64,000 bases of DNA, from assembly GCA_009760855.2 (NCBI GenBank), contig WPIO01000002.1:10304501-10368500 (forward strand). Direction: 5' to 3'. The number at the start of each line of letters is the position of its first letter. Positions within the stretch are counted from its first letter, which is position 1. The DNA comes from Cristatella mucedo (Eukaryota > Bryozoa > Phylactolaemata > Cristatellidae). Shown piece after piece: positions 28,480 through 40,784 of the stretch. The notes below the pieces were generated by a model, which worked only from the letters and a program-made list of their open reading frames with translations, made no database searches and was not told the origin of the DNA. Both the position numbers and the translations under genes were made by a program.

Positions 28480-28800
28480 GACAGAACAAAGGATCTGGAA
28501 AGTTTTAATTTCTTTTTGGATAACGTCAAATCAGGAGATGGCGTAATTACGGTCGGTAGTGAATTCCAGGCTTAGCGAGCAAAATAAGAGAAGGCAGGTC
28601 TCTTTTTGAGAAGAGTAATGTGATTAAAGCGCCTCGTTGATAAAGCTGCAGAACGGCCTTAACGGCCATCCCAACCATGTGCAACGTTTAATAAGGGATA
28701 GCCGACTTCAAGACTCGAACTCACGACCTTAACCTTCTGCTGCGAGCACCAACGCTCGGCTGAGATCCGGGGATTTGAATTAGCTAGGGGCGAAAGCCAA
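28480..28800 (-). mobile_element. LINE C-terminal/3' fragment followed by tRNA-like SINE debris
   Basis: 28,480-28,640 aligns by eye with 59,210-59,300 and 55,150-55,260 (GTCAAATCAGGAGATG, GTGAATTCCAGGCT). 28,650-28,790 contains a reverse B-box-like GACTCGAACTCACGACC and a GCGAGCACC head remnant. Confidence 0.5.
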
Positions 28801-28849
28801 CTCCTAGCGCTAGATGAGCGGGTGGTGCGACCGGAGGCCTGACGAGACT

Positions 28850-29720
28850 GCAAGGCAGGTAGGTAGGCCGGGGCAAGAGTAAGGCCCAGGCTAGATTCGG
28901 TTGGCTGGGACCAGTTGGCTGAAATGAGGGTAGCCGGCTAGGCAGGGGTCGGACCTACAGCATGGCCGGATGTGTGCGGTGACGAGAGGTCACCGAGGCC
29001 CTTGGGTAGGATAAGTTAGCCGAGTACGTCGTGGTGTTGTTGGACGCTCCCGGTCTCGCCGAGTTGTGCGCCTGGATTCGTGCAGGCGTGCTCCGGCGAT
29101 GCGGCCACGCACGCAAGGGAACGAGAGCCCAAGGCCCAAGCGGAGCTGGATAGCACGCTCGTTGAGACTTGTATATTCCGCGTTCCCCGTGTAACATGCT
29201 CGTGAGCCCCTCCCCCCGTGTGCTGGCGTCTTTCGGTGGAAGCTCTCGACTGTGGTATTTGTCGACTCGGACTAGCCAAGCAGTTACTCAGCCAGCCGGG
29301 TCTTGGACGGCGTACGCTCGTACTGTTGGATTCGGAGTCGGTACGACGGCAGGACTGCGGAAGCCGACTGACCAACTGACACGTTTGTTCGCGCTTGCTG
29401 CGTCGTCTCGTGCCCCTATAGTGTGCTTTGTTTAGGACAATCCCTGTAGACTTGTTTAGTCCCCTGTTGTTGTTGATGCAAGCGTTATTATAAAGAGGTT
29501 TAACCTGACGGCCGCTCGTCCCATCCTAGCTCAGCGGCATGGCGAGCGGCAGCGTGGCCGGAGTATAGCGGGGTTTGGCGGGAACTAGCCTTTGACCCCT
29601 GGAACTCGGTTACAAGAGCACGCAGGGACGTAAAAGTGAGCGACAGAATCTCGAAGTCAATAAGCCGCTTGATGGGAACCAGCCAGTGCAGATTGGTGAG
29701 TGGTGGTGCAATGCAGCTGT
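28850..29720. other. GC-rich segment, unassigned; LINE scrap at its end
   Basis: 28,850-29,600 is GC-rich with no protein match I recognise. About 29,610-29,720 reads on the minus strand as a short LINE scrap (LHWLVP.KRLIDFEILSL). Confidence 0.3.
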
Positions 29721-30097
29721 TGCGACGTTATGCTTCTCCGCTGTTCTTTGTTGAGTGAGATTTAAGCCACTAAGCTACAGCACGCTCACCGATAGCCGCG
29801 GAGACTCGCTAAGCTTTAGGGGTTTTGCACACAGTTACAGACGGAAATACGCGGCGCGTCTACACATGTATACGTACACACCCCTGTGTGGATGCGCGAA
29901 GCCTGCGTAACATTGATACACTGCTTGTCAAGAGCTCAGGACTGCAGCTACAAAGTAAATTAATGAATGCCGGTTTACGAGTCGCCGCACAAATAGGGTG
30001 CCTCGAGCAGAGATAGGGAACAGAACGCTCTACCGGCAACGTGGGCCAAACTAACGCCTTGGCAGAAATCACGTGGCTGACAATTCAGGACATGCGG

Positions 30098-30195
30098 ATA
30101 AATAATAATAATAATAATAATAATAATAATTCACTTGATAAAGCGCCCTCAGAGAACTTAATCTCTCTCTAGGCGCTTTACATTTGCTGTAAAGT
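30098..30195 (-). mobile_element. LINE 3'-end fragment (hairpin + ATT tail)
   Basis: (AAT)n, CACTTGATAAAGCGCCCTCA, GAGAACTTAATCTCTCTC, GGCGCTTTACATTTGCTG: the LINE terminal hairpin in reverse. Confidence 0.9.
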
Positions 30196-30369
30196 GGAAT
30201 GCAATTGAATGGAACAGAGCTCGTAGCAGGCCGTAAGCTGGCTAAAGCGACGCTTCTAGACACGTCCGCCGACGAATGGCATCATACAAACGCCGACTTG
30301 GCGAAGCACAGCAACTGACATTGTTTGCTTACGTAAACTAACGTCATTTCGTGCAGGCGGCCCTTGGAG

Positions 30370-31710
30370 ATGTTTTGTGCAGCGTCTAAAAGCTTCGATG
30401 GCTTCTGAGACTTCATTGACTGGCTGCTGAACTTCGAGAGGGAGATCGAGAACAGTAGCTACCAACCGAGTAAGCGTAATTTGTTTTTGCTCCTTGCGAT
30501 GCAAGGCGGGGCTTTCACGTTTGCCTCGAGGCTCCCGCAGGCAGTTAAAGATGATTACGCCAAGCTGTGCGAGGCCCTAGTGAGGGCATTCACCTCGTTG
30601 ACCAGCAGAGTGCGATTGCTGCACGCTGATCGGGTAAAGGCTGGTCGGAATGAGAAGGCCGACCGGAGCGACCGGAAGCGGCAGCAGCAATCACCGACGG
30701 TGTGCCAAGTGATAGAGGTTTGCCAGGTTGCCACAAAGTGGCGGCAGGCAACGGCTCTCCAAGCGGTAACGATTGACCAGACGGTGTTGGTGTGCCACGA
30801 GGCTACTGCGCTGTGCGAGGCAACGGTCAGCAGCGGTGCTGAGGCGTCAGGCGGTGAGACGGCGCACGGAGAGGCGTCCGCGAGCAAGGCGGCGACGTCC
30901 GCGGCGACGTCCGAGAGGGATTCAGAGGCGTCCGTGAGGGTGTCAGCGGCGGCGTCCGCTCGCGAGAGGCGTCGGTGTCCGCTCGTGAGTCGGCGGCGTC
31001 TGCTCGCGTGTTGGTTGATTCCGCAAACGAGGCGTCGGTGTCCGCTCGTGAGTCGGCGGCGTCTGCTCGCGTGTTGGTTGATTCCACAAACGAGGCGGCG
31101 GTGTCCTTGTGAGAGTGGGTGGCGTCCGGGAGAGAGTCGGCGGCGTCCGCTCGTGAGTCAGCGGCGTTCGCTCGTGTATAGGCAGAGTCCGCAAGGAAGG
31201 CGGCGGTGTCCGCTCGTGAGTCGGCTGCGTCCGCTCGTGAGTCGGTGGCATCCGCTTGTGTGTCAGTGGGGTCCACGAGGGAGGCGGCGGTGTCCACGTG
31301 AGAGTCGGCCGTGCCCGCGAGGAAGGCGGCGGCCTGCGATGCAGCGAAAGCCATGAAGGCGACGTTGGCCTGCGACCAGCCTGTGGGCTGTGAAGCGGCG
31401 CAGGCCGTAGAGTGTGTGCAGACCGGAGAGTCTGCACAGGTTGCAGAGTCCGAGCGGGCAGGAGAGTCTGTACGGCACGGGGATTTCGTTCCGGACGGAG
31501 AGACTGTGCAGGTCGAAGGCGCAGCGGCGAAGGTCAGAGACGCTGTGGCAGAGTCGGCAAAAGCGGATAGAGCAACGGCGGCCAAGGTCTGCAAAACGGT
31601 GGCTGCTGAAGTCAGCTCGGTGACAATGGCCGGCGACACACGTCGCCGGCTGGTCGCGAAAGGCCGTGCACCTGCACGCCTCCTGCGAGCAGCTATAAGG
31701 TAGCCAGCAT
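30370..31710 (+). pseudogene. Decayed LTR-element gag and Ala/Arg-rich tail, no pol
   Basis: On the plus strand, around one stop near 30,408: SFDGF, DFIDWLLNFE, then LLLAMQGGAFTFASRLP and DYAKLCEALVRAF. These match the gag of the intact element at 44.4 kb block for block (YDG.DF..W; LYLTGGAF; DYTKVKRAL). Downstream, 30,890-31,330 is a tandem-repeat region and 31,311-31,703 is open and Ala-rich. No protease, RT, RNase H or integrase motif before the LTR. The 270-residue minus frame here (ADSRAD repeats) is treated as a shadow. Confidence 0.7.
30971..31330. repeat. 63-bp tandem repeat grading into ~15-bp units
   Basis: GTCGGTGTCCGCTCGTGAG begins at 30,971 and again at 31,034 (63-bp period, nearly identical), with a diverged third unit from about 31,094. 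Shorter TCCGCTCGTGAGTCGG units continue to about 31,260. Confidence 0.85.
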
Positions 31711-31867
31711 GCCTGTGGGGTCAGCTATTGATGTTGGCTGGTATACCGATACGGCACTGGATCTGTAGTGTCACATTTGTGGTGGCTAAGCTCGTTCAAT
31801 GCTGCCCTGTACATTGCAGCTACATGTGTTGCTGCTGAGAACTTGTGATCTTAAGGCCAAGGGGGCG

Positions 31868-32240
31868 TGTAGGTGGGTTACATGCAGGCCTGTACTGCTC
31901 CTCTGATAAACCCCTGGTGAACAGCTGTTAGGAGCAACGAGAGGAGTCTGTGCACAGCTGTGGTCTGCCTGTGATGTGGAGTGGACGCGGCCGGTAACCC
32001 TCCGGTGAACAGATGGTGGACTCACCATCAGAGTCAGCCGATGAACAGCTGTGGTCCACCTCGGCTAAGTCATCGGGGTCGGCCAGGGCACAGCTGGAGT
32101 CGAGCAGAAGAGAGTCGAGTGGGAGAAGGGGGCGAAGGGAGCCGTGCGTCCCTCGAGCTACGTGTGTCGTATAATATACTGTTTGTGCTGGTCATCGGCT
32201 GGCTCTCTGCTGTGCGAACCGAACAGCGCAAGCGGCTTCG
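31868..32240 (+). mobile_element. Diverged 3' LTR of the decayed element, with polypurine tract
   Basis: Matches the intact element's LTR in sense: TGCAGGCC, AACAGCTGT.AGGAGCA, CAGCTGTGGTC.GCCTGTG, GGCCGGTAACC, AGATGGTGGACTCACCATC. It is preceded by CTTAAGGCCAAGGGGGCG, the counterpart of CTTAAGGTCAAGGGAGCG next to the intact LTR. The end is approximate; the element is plus-stranded and no 5' LTR was found. Confidence 0.8.
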
Positions 32241-32399
32241 CTTTCATTTTGCTGTTGGTCCCGCCGATGCTACCGAAAAATAGCTGTCGTTCAAGTGCTC
32301 AGCTGCAAAATGTACCCACCGATCCGTTCTCGTTTGTCTTCGCTCAAGCCACGTGCCATTTGGCTTTAGCTAATTCGATCAATGGCTCGCGAGGTTCGG

Positions 32400-33880
32400 C
32401 TGTGTGAACACTTTCGTGCTACACCTTAGGTTGAGCTACTCCAAGTATTTGACAGTGGCGTACAGAAGGAGGAGCGGGCCCGTATGTTTCCGGGCACTCG
32501 ATTGGGGACACGCCTAAGTGGGCGCCTAATACGTTGGGGAGGGGGCGCCATCTGTGTGGTTCATTTCCGGACGCTCAATATCTGAGGAACGCCACTGGTA
32601 TTAGAAACTTGTGCGCAAGGAATTACCGCACTCCACCACAACCCACCCTAATCAAGCAAATGGTGACCAGAAATCGGAGCACAAAGCTCAAATTTCAAGT
32701 GAATATTATAGTAGTACAATGTCGCTATAATGTACCCATCAGATTTCATGCCAATTTGCTCGTACGCTGTCACGAAAATCGGCTGCAAGTTTACTGGAAA
32801 CGAACACAATCCACCAACAATTCACCAGAAATTGGCTTCACTAAGCTCCAACTTGAATTGCATATTACACAATGCTACCACTTAAGTGTGTCCTTAAAAT
32901 TTCGTACCATTGCGCTAGTGCTAGTGCACTCTCAGGTAATCCAATGCTGTGGATTGCGGTATCGGTCCGGACCGTGGGAATCGATTGAAAAGCATTGCAG
33001 AAGACGCTACTGCGCAATGGCACAAATTATTTTGAGCACACATAAACGATAGCATAGTTTAACGTGCAATCAAAATAGGAGCTTCGCAAAGCGGATTTCT
33101 GATAGATTATTACCATGGATTATTACGGTTGTTGGCAGTGTCTTTGCAGCCTATATGTGCGAGAAAACTTGAGCGAAATCCAATCGCATGCAATCTGGCG
33201 AGTCTACAACGATGACAGCTGTAACTCCATTGTTCGCATGAAATGTATTTTTGCGCCAAGATTCCCAGTACATTTTCAGCTCAATCAGAGGGGATTGCGG
33301 AGGATTACGATTTTTCGCTGCACATTTAATTCGATCAGTCGTTAGCGAAGTTTGACTGTGTGAACACGTGTGTGCAATATTTTAGCTTGTGCTACTCGTA
33401 CTGTTAGAAAAGCAAATGCATTAGCCGAGACCGAGCTAGCATAAGCAGCCTGAAAGAGTGTTGACGTTCTTCTGCAGAGTAGTTTTGAAAGCCGGCGCTA
33501 AGCATTTTATTAAAGCCGATCGGACCACCTCGGCCGCGCACGGGCGGCTAACTGCTCCCGTACTGCTTGCCAATAATCTGCACACGTTGGGCTGGCTTTA
33601 GGGAGGACCCCGCCCAGCACCCCGTTATACTCCACATTGAACCATTAAACAATCTTAAATCGAGGCAGCGACACTTCGTCAGAGTGGCCCGCCTGACGGG
33701 CTAACGCCGACCAACCACAGTATTCTAAACTAACGCCTCGCCTGCGGTACTTAGTCGCCAAGACCGATAGCAGGTAGTGATCTGATATTTTTGCAAACAT
33801 TGCGTGTTGCGGTTCTATTAACTGCTGCTTCAAATAGTGTTTTCAGGCCATAGTGCTCCCATGCTACACTGTGGCGGTCA
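32400..33880. other. No gene recognised
   Basis: Contains a 172-codon open frame (32,534-33,052, +) with no recognisable domain. Similar ~60-bp blocks occur near 32,375-32,435 and 33,325-33,385 (GGCTGTGTGAACACT / GACTGTGTGAACACG), an imperfect direct repeat about 950 bp apart. Confidence 0.4.
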
Positions 33881-33887
33881 TTGCCCT

Positions 33888-34025
33888 GGTTTGGTCCAGC
33901 GGTTAAGGTGCCCACTCCGACCAAGGTCTGGCCGAGGTCGTGGGCTCAAACTAAAGGGCATATGTGAAGCGCCTGAATAGAGATTAAGTTCTCTTTGGGC
34001 GCTATACAAATGAATTATATTGATT
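33888..34025 (+). mobile_element. tRNA-headed SINE (family 1), copy 5
   Basis: GGTTTGGTCCAGCGGTTAAG, CCGACCAAGGTCTGGCCGAG, a mutated B box (GGGCTCAAACTAAA), GTGAAGCGCCTGAATAGAGA, TTGGGCGCTATACAAATGAA. Confidence 0.9.
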
Positions 34026-34240
34026 GTACAGTTTGCGCACAGCGTTTTCTCAATTATTTAGCCCGTTTTGGTGTGCCTGAACGCTCGGGCATAGATACGC
34101 TTGTCAACCGCATGTGCGGCGCGGCTGCTCACGCGTGCGAAACGGAGGCATGCTAACTCAGCCAGATTATAACTGAAATCCACCATTCGTGACTCCTAAA
34201 TCATAACGGCTTGAACCTATAGCTATACAAATAAATTACA

Positions 34241-34287
34241 TACGCGCACACACAAACGCACGCGCGCACACACGCACGCACACACAC

Positions 34288-34347
<60 letters not shown>
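34241..34347. repeat. Compound (CA)n-(TA)n microsatellite
   Basis: CA/CG-rich 34,241-34,293, then about 27 TA units. Confidence 0.9.
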
Positions 34348-34350
<3 letters not shown>

Positions 34351-34559
34351 GCGATAGTCTATCGCCAAGACTGCATTTAAGCCGAAGCCGTGTAATGGCC
34401 TATTGGCTGAGCTCCAAGAGTTTTTCCCGAGGCGTTCGAGCCGAGCTGAGCTCAGGACCGTTGAGAACCGTGAAATGTTACGCGCATCGTGGCCTCCTCA
34501 AACACATATTGAACCAACCTTTTTTGTCAGATAGACTTCTCTGCGCTACGGCATTGGAT

Positions 34560-35700
34560 TCGTTATGTTAAGACGTGGGTGCTCTCCGTTGCCGCCGCCT
34601 TCCCTTACTAACCGCTTACCTACGCGCACCGGTGCTTCGCCTGCAATTCGCCAGCCGCGAATCCTAGGCTGCGACTGTCGCCGGCATTCGTCGCGCGGCG
34701 GCTATGACTGGCGCCGCTACGAGCGCTGCGTTTGCGGGCTAGTTCTGTTCGGACGTGGAAGCCGCTAACCTCGTCTGCAACGCACGTCCGGGCGACGTGG
34801 ACGCTGAGGGGGCGACGTATGCGCAAAGAGAAATATTGGCTTCATGCCTTCCGGCTTCAGTTCCATACCTTCAGTTGCCGCCGCGCATCACAAGCTCGCC
34901 GCATAAATTCCCTGCCCCGCGCTTTCAAGCAGCCCCAGGATGAGGCGGCATTCATGCCATCGCCGTCGCGACGCGCCTGCCGCGTAGCGATAGCACTCGG
35001 CATGACACAACGGTGCCCTGTGCGAACTACAACGGCGCGGGTAGCGCTAGAAAAGGTCTTTGTTTCGGGAGTGCTGACATTTTCGGTCAATATAAACAGG
35101 TGCTCGAGCGCCGAGCTTTTCTCGGCTGAGCCACAGAAGGAGTAAATATTGACAGCTCTCCGACGCTGAGACCCTGTACCACCTCGTCGCGCGAGCTGAC
35201 GCGCATTCATTCCGGAGCCGCCGGATCGGAGGGGCGCACTACTTGGACGTGCGAACAGCTCGGGCGCTCTCGCCGTTAGCTAGCTCTGAGGGCCGTCGCG
35301 GCCAACGGGCTGAGGCGGAACCGGCGATGGAGCGTTCGAGAGCGATTGCTACGCGACAAGGCGCAAGCCTTTCAGACAGAGTGTACTAAGGAGGTGTACA
35401 GGGCACGCAGAGTATACTATAAAGGCAGCGTACAACGGTACGAAGCTCGGGTCTGCTCAGACTTGGGCGAGCGAGCGCGCGTGACGGCGCGCTTCGGCTC
35501 GCGAGCTCAAAACTGAGAGCGCACGACTGTGGAGCGGGAGAGCGGTGCGTGCGCGGCGGTGCAGCAGCTTGCGAGCGAGGGCGCTCCAGCAAAACGTGGC
35601 CGGCCGCTCGCATGGCTCAAAGCTGCGAGCGGCTGATCAAATCCGTACCGCTGATGCTCATAACGAAAACTTGAAAGAAGAACGCGGTGAATTGCTCACA
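34560..35700. other. Second CpG-rich block, no gene recognised
   Basis: CpG-dense like the ROCO promoter block. Open frames on both strands (e.g. 34,732-35,145, +) show no domain I know. It could be a promoter for a gene whose exons I cannot see. Confidence 0.3.
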
Positions 35701-36563
35701 GCAAGGCGAGCACTTTCGCCAGCGCATACTGGACTTTGCAATGGACTTAGAACGCCGTTGCTGAGGACAATACATCGCATTGACGGGATTGTGTTTGGGG
35801 GGTGGCTTGTTCGAGAAAGGGATTTGCAGCATACCCGGAAATCTAGACCGTCTACTCATTTCTTGCGCCCGACTTCGGATCAAATGAGCGCCGATTTGGA
35901 TTGATTTTCTGTTTTCCTGGATGAATGTGAACCGCGAGAGGCGAATTTTGCTATTTAATAATAGGAAACGAGTTAATTTAAAGCTTATCGGTGTCCTGGT
36001 CACACAAGCAAAGCTAGTAGCGAGTAACTTGTAATTTTCCACATTTCTTGGGCATAACGAATTATCAAGTAGCACATTATTACCAGGCGTTGACTTTTTT
36101 CTGCGTGTCACCATTTGAGTTCACGCAACCATTGACTGCATTGCATTGCATTGCACGCTCTCCGAGTTCGATATCAAACGCAGAACAACTCTCATCAAAC
36201 ACGCCCTCGCCAAGTTCGTCTGCAAAGAAGGGAAAGTTAATCTTGGCAGATGCATGGAAATGTGTGTCATCTACGAATGCAGATACTAAACTTTATAGAT
36301 TGAAAGCATATAGCAAACGGCAGAGAAAAAGAGAACTGCGCTCTCCATCATCCAAGGAAGAACCAAAGACAAAATGAAGAACGTGTAAGCGGTTGAGCTA
36401 CAGAGCGTGCTGAGAGATTTACCTCGGGTGCATGAAGAATTTGGCTTCAGAATGATTCAGGATGTTGTGCACATCACTGACAGCAGCTGATGAAGAAAAT
36501 TGTGTTTCGTGTCATCTACCGTCTACCTGTCAACTCTATCGTCTGGTTTAACGCGAAGATTTT

Positions 36564-37080
36564 CCTCAGCTGCACCGATAACATATTTGATTTCTATAGC
36601 TTAGTCCTAGAATAAGGTGGTAAAGTTTATCGTTGAGATCCCGATAACTTGACTCGAAAAAGCTAGGATAACAGACCACGCGAGAATAGTACTTTATCAT
36701 GACAGATTAAAAATTCACGTCGTGCCACGGATTAGCTTGACTGGACGTTGCATGCAAGCCTGGAAAGTGACCTCGAGAGTCGCACAGCAGACGTCCAAAC
36801 CCAGAGGAAATTACCTGCGAGTGGCCATTACAGGCTAAATAAAAATGGACCATCAATAGCCTATATAAACTAGCATTTGCTCAATCGTAATTTATCAGAT
36901 CAGGAACGCAACTGCTCTTGTAACATCCTTATTGATACTTGCACTCAGAAAAGCTTATGCGGATAGTCAGGGGCAAGAAGGATCTTGAATAGCTGTCGGC
37001 ATCAGGATTAAGGGAAAATGTATGCCCATACGCTGGAAACGTGAAAGAATAAAACAAAGTTAATGTAAAAGCTCGCAAAA
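36564..37080. repeat. ~520-bp dispersed repeat, copy A
   Basis: From CCTCAGCTGCACCGATAACA to GTAAAAGCTCGCAAAAA. Nearly identical, same orientation, to 46,568-47,093. No terminal inverted repeats or coding potential recognised. Confidence 0.9.
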
Positions 37081-37497
37081 ACCACACGGCCCACGCTTCA
37101 AGCAATGGGGTCAGGCTTGGACTAACTATTAAATCTGTCCCCCATTGTATCTTGAAACAATAATTGGAATTGTATGCAACTAAATTGTGAGGCTATATAT
37201 GTGTTGCATATTTTAACCTGGAAGAATAACAATCAGAGTGAAATTATTACCCTACATTATTAATCGAACTCAATTCGTGAGCGGAATTAAAGTTTTTTGA
37301 GTAGCTGGCACGTGATAATTCAAGGTATCCTTAATATGATGGCACGGCTCAGGAATAATAGGAGAGAGTGCAGCATACATGAATTGTCAATATTTACTTG
37401 CCTGGTGTAGAATAAGCGAATGGTCTAATTTGACAGTTGCGATTCCATGCAAATCTTTGCTCACTACCAGGCCCGATGCAATAGGCATGTCTGTGTC

Positions 37498-37499
<2 letters not shown>

Positions 37500-37537
<38 letters not shown>

Positions 37538-37745
37538 TACTTGATAAAGCGCCCTCAGAGAACTTAATCTCTTTCTAGGCGCTTTACATTTGCTGCAAAG
37601 GGAAATGCAATTGAATGGTAAGTAAAATCATGCCTGGAAAACAAGCAAAATGAATAACATGGTTAGGGGGACATGCACAGGGTCAGCATGCAAATGTGGT
37701 TAGTGGCAGCATGCACAGTGTCAGCACGGTAGACACGGTTCCCGT
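37500..37745 (-). mobile_element. LINE 3' UTR and hairpin end (~245 bp)
   Basis: (AAT)n, CTTGATAAAGCGCCCTCAGA, GGCGCTTTACATTTGCTG, then AAATCATGCCTGGAAAACA and AGCATGCAAATGTGGTTAG, matching 56,600-56,790 and, in reverse, the 3' UTR at 62.8-63.2 kb. Confidence 0.9.
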
Positions 37746-37759
37746 ACTTGCTGATGAGT

Positions 37760-39890
37760 GTGAAAAAAGTAGCTAAGAGCAACAGTAGAGTGCATTGCAA
37801 GGATCTCTGCCGACTAAACTCGTCATGATAAAGTGACGGTTTTCAGCAAGCAAAACTACCGTTTCTTGTTAGAGGCATTATATATGCCTGTTGCTGGTGA
37901 CACAAGAATGTATGGATTACGGAACTGATGTCTGCGAGTAATCTTCTCTCGAGATTCCTCCAAGGATTCGCGGCGACAAAACTCTTGCAATCAAGTCTAG
38001 TGCTTCTAGTTCCTTAACTGACCGAGCAAGCTTTAAGTAATCGATGGATTTTAAACAGCTGCTACGAATGCCGAATACGAAACAACCGCTTGGAATGTCG
38101 TCTCGTCGTCGACTATGTGCGTTTGGTTTGGCCTAATTCGCAAGTAAACATGCCGACGGTCTCTTTTCAGTTCGACCTCTTTTGCGTTAATTGCTTTGAT
38201 TAGTTCTCGCTGTCGCCTCGATATCGCATTCGCACAAAGTTTCTAGATCCTTATCTTGCGGCTCAAGCTGGAGAGATCAGAGGCTCTCGCGCAGAATGCA
38301 AAGCCATAGTTTTCTCACCGATTACAACAACTATTTTGGAATTACAGCCTACTGGGAAACAAAAATAAATTCTTTTATTTTTGTTCCACCGCACAGTAGG
38401 AGTGCGATTTGTGATTATTCGTCAAACTCATCCTCAAGCGTTCGCCTTTGAGTGCTTCTTTAAGTTTCCGTTGTCATTCGTCGCACATTAAAGAGGGTAA
38501 CAGGCCCTGGAAGTGGCAAGTATACAGCTAATTTGGGGGCCTAGCTTTGAATTATGGATTCGCAAGGCTTTTTAAGCTATGCCAAGAGGAGAAGTCTGAC
38601 TTCAGCGGAGAGGCTTTGCCTGCACTCTGCACGGAGTATCGAGGTTTCCAAAACCCCGTAGTCACTGAGTTGTCCAGACCACGGCATAGATTTTATCCGG
38701 AAGTGTAAACTAAACTTGGACGCTCTCTTTCGCTAATGCCGTCTGTGTGCGGCTGCGGCACGAACTGAATACAATAGCTGATATTGAGAGTCGTGGGGAA
38801 GCCTCTTCTTTCGACTGGGCAAGGAATGTCGTACAAGTACGGCATGCATATGACAGTTGCCAAACTGCGGTGGCAAAACGTTTGCAAAAAGTAGCTCGAC
38901 TCACGCTTTAGAACTAGTTGTTTTGCGCATATACGTCTTGCAGTGCGTTCCTAGTAGCCATCAGTATTATGCTTTCAAAAAGCGCCACCCAAATCTCCCT
39001 TTTTTTTTATTTGTCAACCGGTTTGACTTTGCTCTGAGTTTTTGAGAGGGAGGAAAGGCAAACTGATTGCAATCTTTCTCTCGCGTTCACCAACGTGCAA
39101 TAGCTGCGTCAAAGGTAGCTGGCATTCTGAATCGCCGGCATTCTTTTTCTGAAGATCTGCGAGTTTTGAGATCGAGTGTCTCAAGTGCGCTGGCCAGATG
39201 CTCATCCTTCTTTTCCCTACCACAAAGTTAATGCATGCTTGGTAACACTTCAGGTTCCAGATTATTCTATTGGAGTTACTTTTGCCGCGAAGCCTCCTTT
39301 TTTAAAAATGGCTGCTCACATGCAGATTTCCTTAGTAATTGCGACATCTTTGCGTTAGGAGTTTCATGTCCTCTGTGAGTATCGGATTAGCGTCGTTGAG
39401 AGCTCAGCCAGCTGAGTTGTCAGCACAGTATGACGCAAAGCTGCTGTTAGCCTTTTGATTGGGAAATAGTACACCAGATGCCTAAGGAGCCATAGCTTAA
39501 CGATGAAACCATTCTCTACAAATAAAGAAGCCTGAGACGCCTGAGAAATTTATGAGAGCCAAAAATCTGACAGAATTTTGGCAGAAAAACGCGTAACTAT
39601 TGCTTTTTAGTCGGCGTATGACACAGGAGAACTGGAGGAGCACCTTATCAATTGGGTGGAGCTGGTTAAGATAAGCATGTAAGTGTAAGCTTCGTAAGTA
39701 ATTGCGAGTGAGTACATGCTTCCGGACGTGATGAAAAGGAAGTTGAAATGTGAAATTCAGGGAAAGAAATGCACATATCGCATATTGCCTTTCCCTAATA
39801 CGGACTAGTGTACAACTGCCAGTGCACTTAATTAACTAAACGTGTACACTTTAAACTTGGACGCCTGTCTTCGGCTGAGGAATCACCGAC
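37760..39890. other. No gene or repeat recognised
   Basis: AT-rich unique-looking sequence on both strands; short open frames only. Confidence 0.4.
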
Positions 39891-39899
39891 GCTCTTAAT

Positions 39900-40047
39900 C
39901 TAATATATGATTCATTTTTATAGCGTCCCAAGAGAACTTAATCTCTATTCAGGCGCTTCACATATGCCTCGGGGCTCGAGCCCACAACCTCAGCCAGACC
40001 TTGGTCGGGACGAGCGCCTTAACCACTGGATCAAACCAGCGCGGCTT
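39900..40047 (-). mobile_element. tRNA-headed SINE (family 1), copy 6
   Basis: Reverse complement: TTCATTTTTATAGCGTCCC, GGCTCGAGCCCACAACC, CTTGGTCGGGACGAGCGCC, TTAACCACTGGATCAAACCA. Confidence 0.9.
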
Positions 40048-40402
40048 GACGGGTCGGCGGTGACTTAGTCCTGGCAGTCACCCTAGACTCATGACGACTA
40101 TTTTTCACTCTATATAATTCCTCTTCTCTATCTAGCTGTCAGTTTGTCGCTCAAGTTTCTTTTGCGTCTGCTATAGTGTAATCGCTCCCATCGGCTACCC
40201 ATCGCTAATAATCCAAATCGCCGAAATGTGAGTTCGCTATGCTAATGAGTTCCAGTTACGTCATACAATGGATCGACTCGTATCCGATCTGAAGCTTTCG
40301 TAGACGTGCGTTGTACCTCTTAACTGCATTCCTACTAACCACTCCTTTCTTGGTTTGTGTAGTGTGAGTAATGAGACCCCTATGTATTCTAGGTTTAGGC
40401 TT

Positions 40403-40692
40403 TGTGCTTCGATGTGCCTTACACGAAGAACGCCCGCACAGAACCAACACCAACAGTTTATTCTACTACAGAGCAGAGGGAGCACGACTTCACTCGCCCC
40501 TCTCTCCCCACTGAATTCCCCTCCTCGCCCACGGCTGTTTTTGCCGACCCCGATGGTGAGTCCACCATCTGACTGTGGTTACCGGCCTGTCCAAACCACA
40601 CCACAGGCGGACCACAGCTATGCACCATCGGTGATGCTCCTGACAGCTGTTTGAGGAAGGAGCGGTACCGGCCTGCATATAATCAGACCACA
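40403..40692 (-). repeat. 3' LTR (left)
   Basis: 290 bp, ends TG/CA; differs from the right LTR at ATCGGTGAT versus ACCGGTGAT and at GTTTGAGG versus GTTTAAGG. Confidence 0.95.
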
Positions 40693-40784
40693 CGCTCCCT
40701 TGACCTTAAGGTCACAAGTTTCCAGCTGCAATGCGAGTAGCTGTACGTGCCCTGACGTACACTGTACGTCCCCTGACGTACAGA

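Noticed and set aside
30827-31639. 270-codon minus-strand frame with ADSRAD repeats
   Set aside because: Produced by the tandem repeat in the decayed gag element; the polypurine tract, LTR and gag all run on the plus strand.
32534-33052. 172-codon plus-strand frame
   Set aside because: No recognisable domain, no splice or poly(A) context; could not be separated from chance.
33888-33960. tRNA gene at SINE heads (also 17.4, 23.1, 27.9, 39.9, 57.1 kb)
   Set aside because: Box-like motifs are present, but no cloverleaf with proper acceptor stem; always followed by the same SINE tail.
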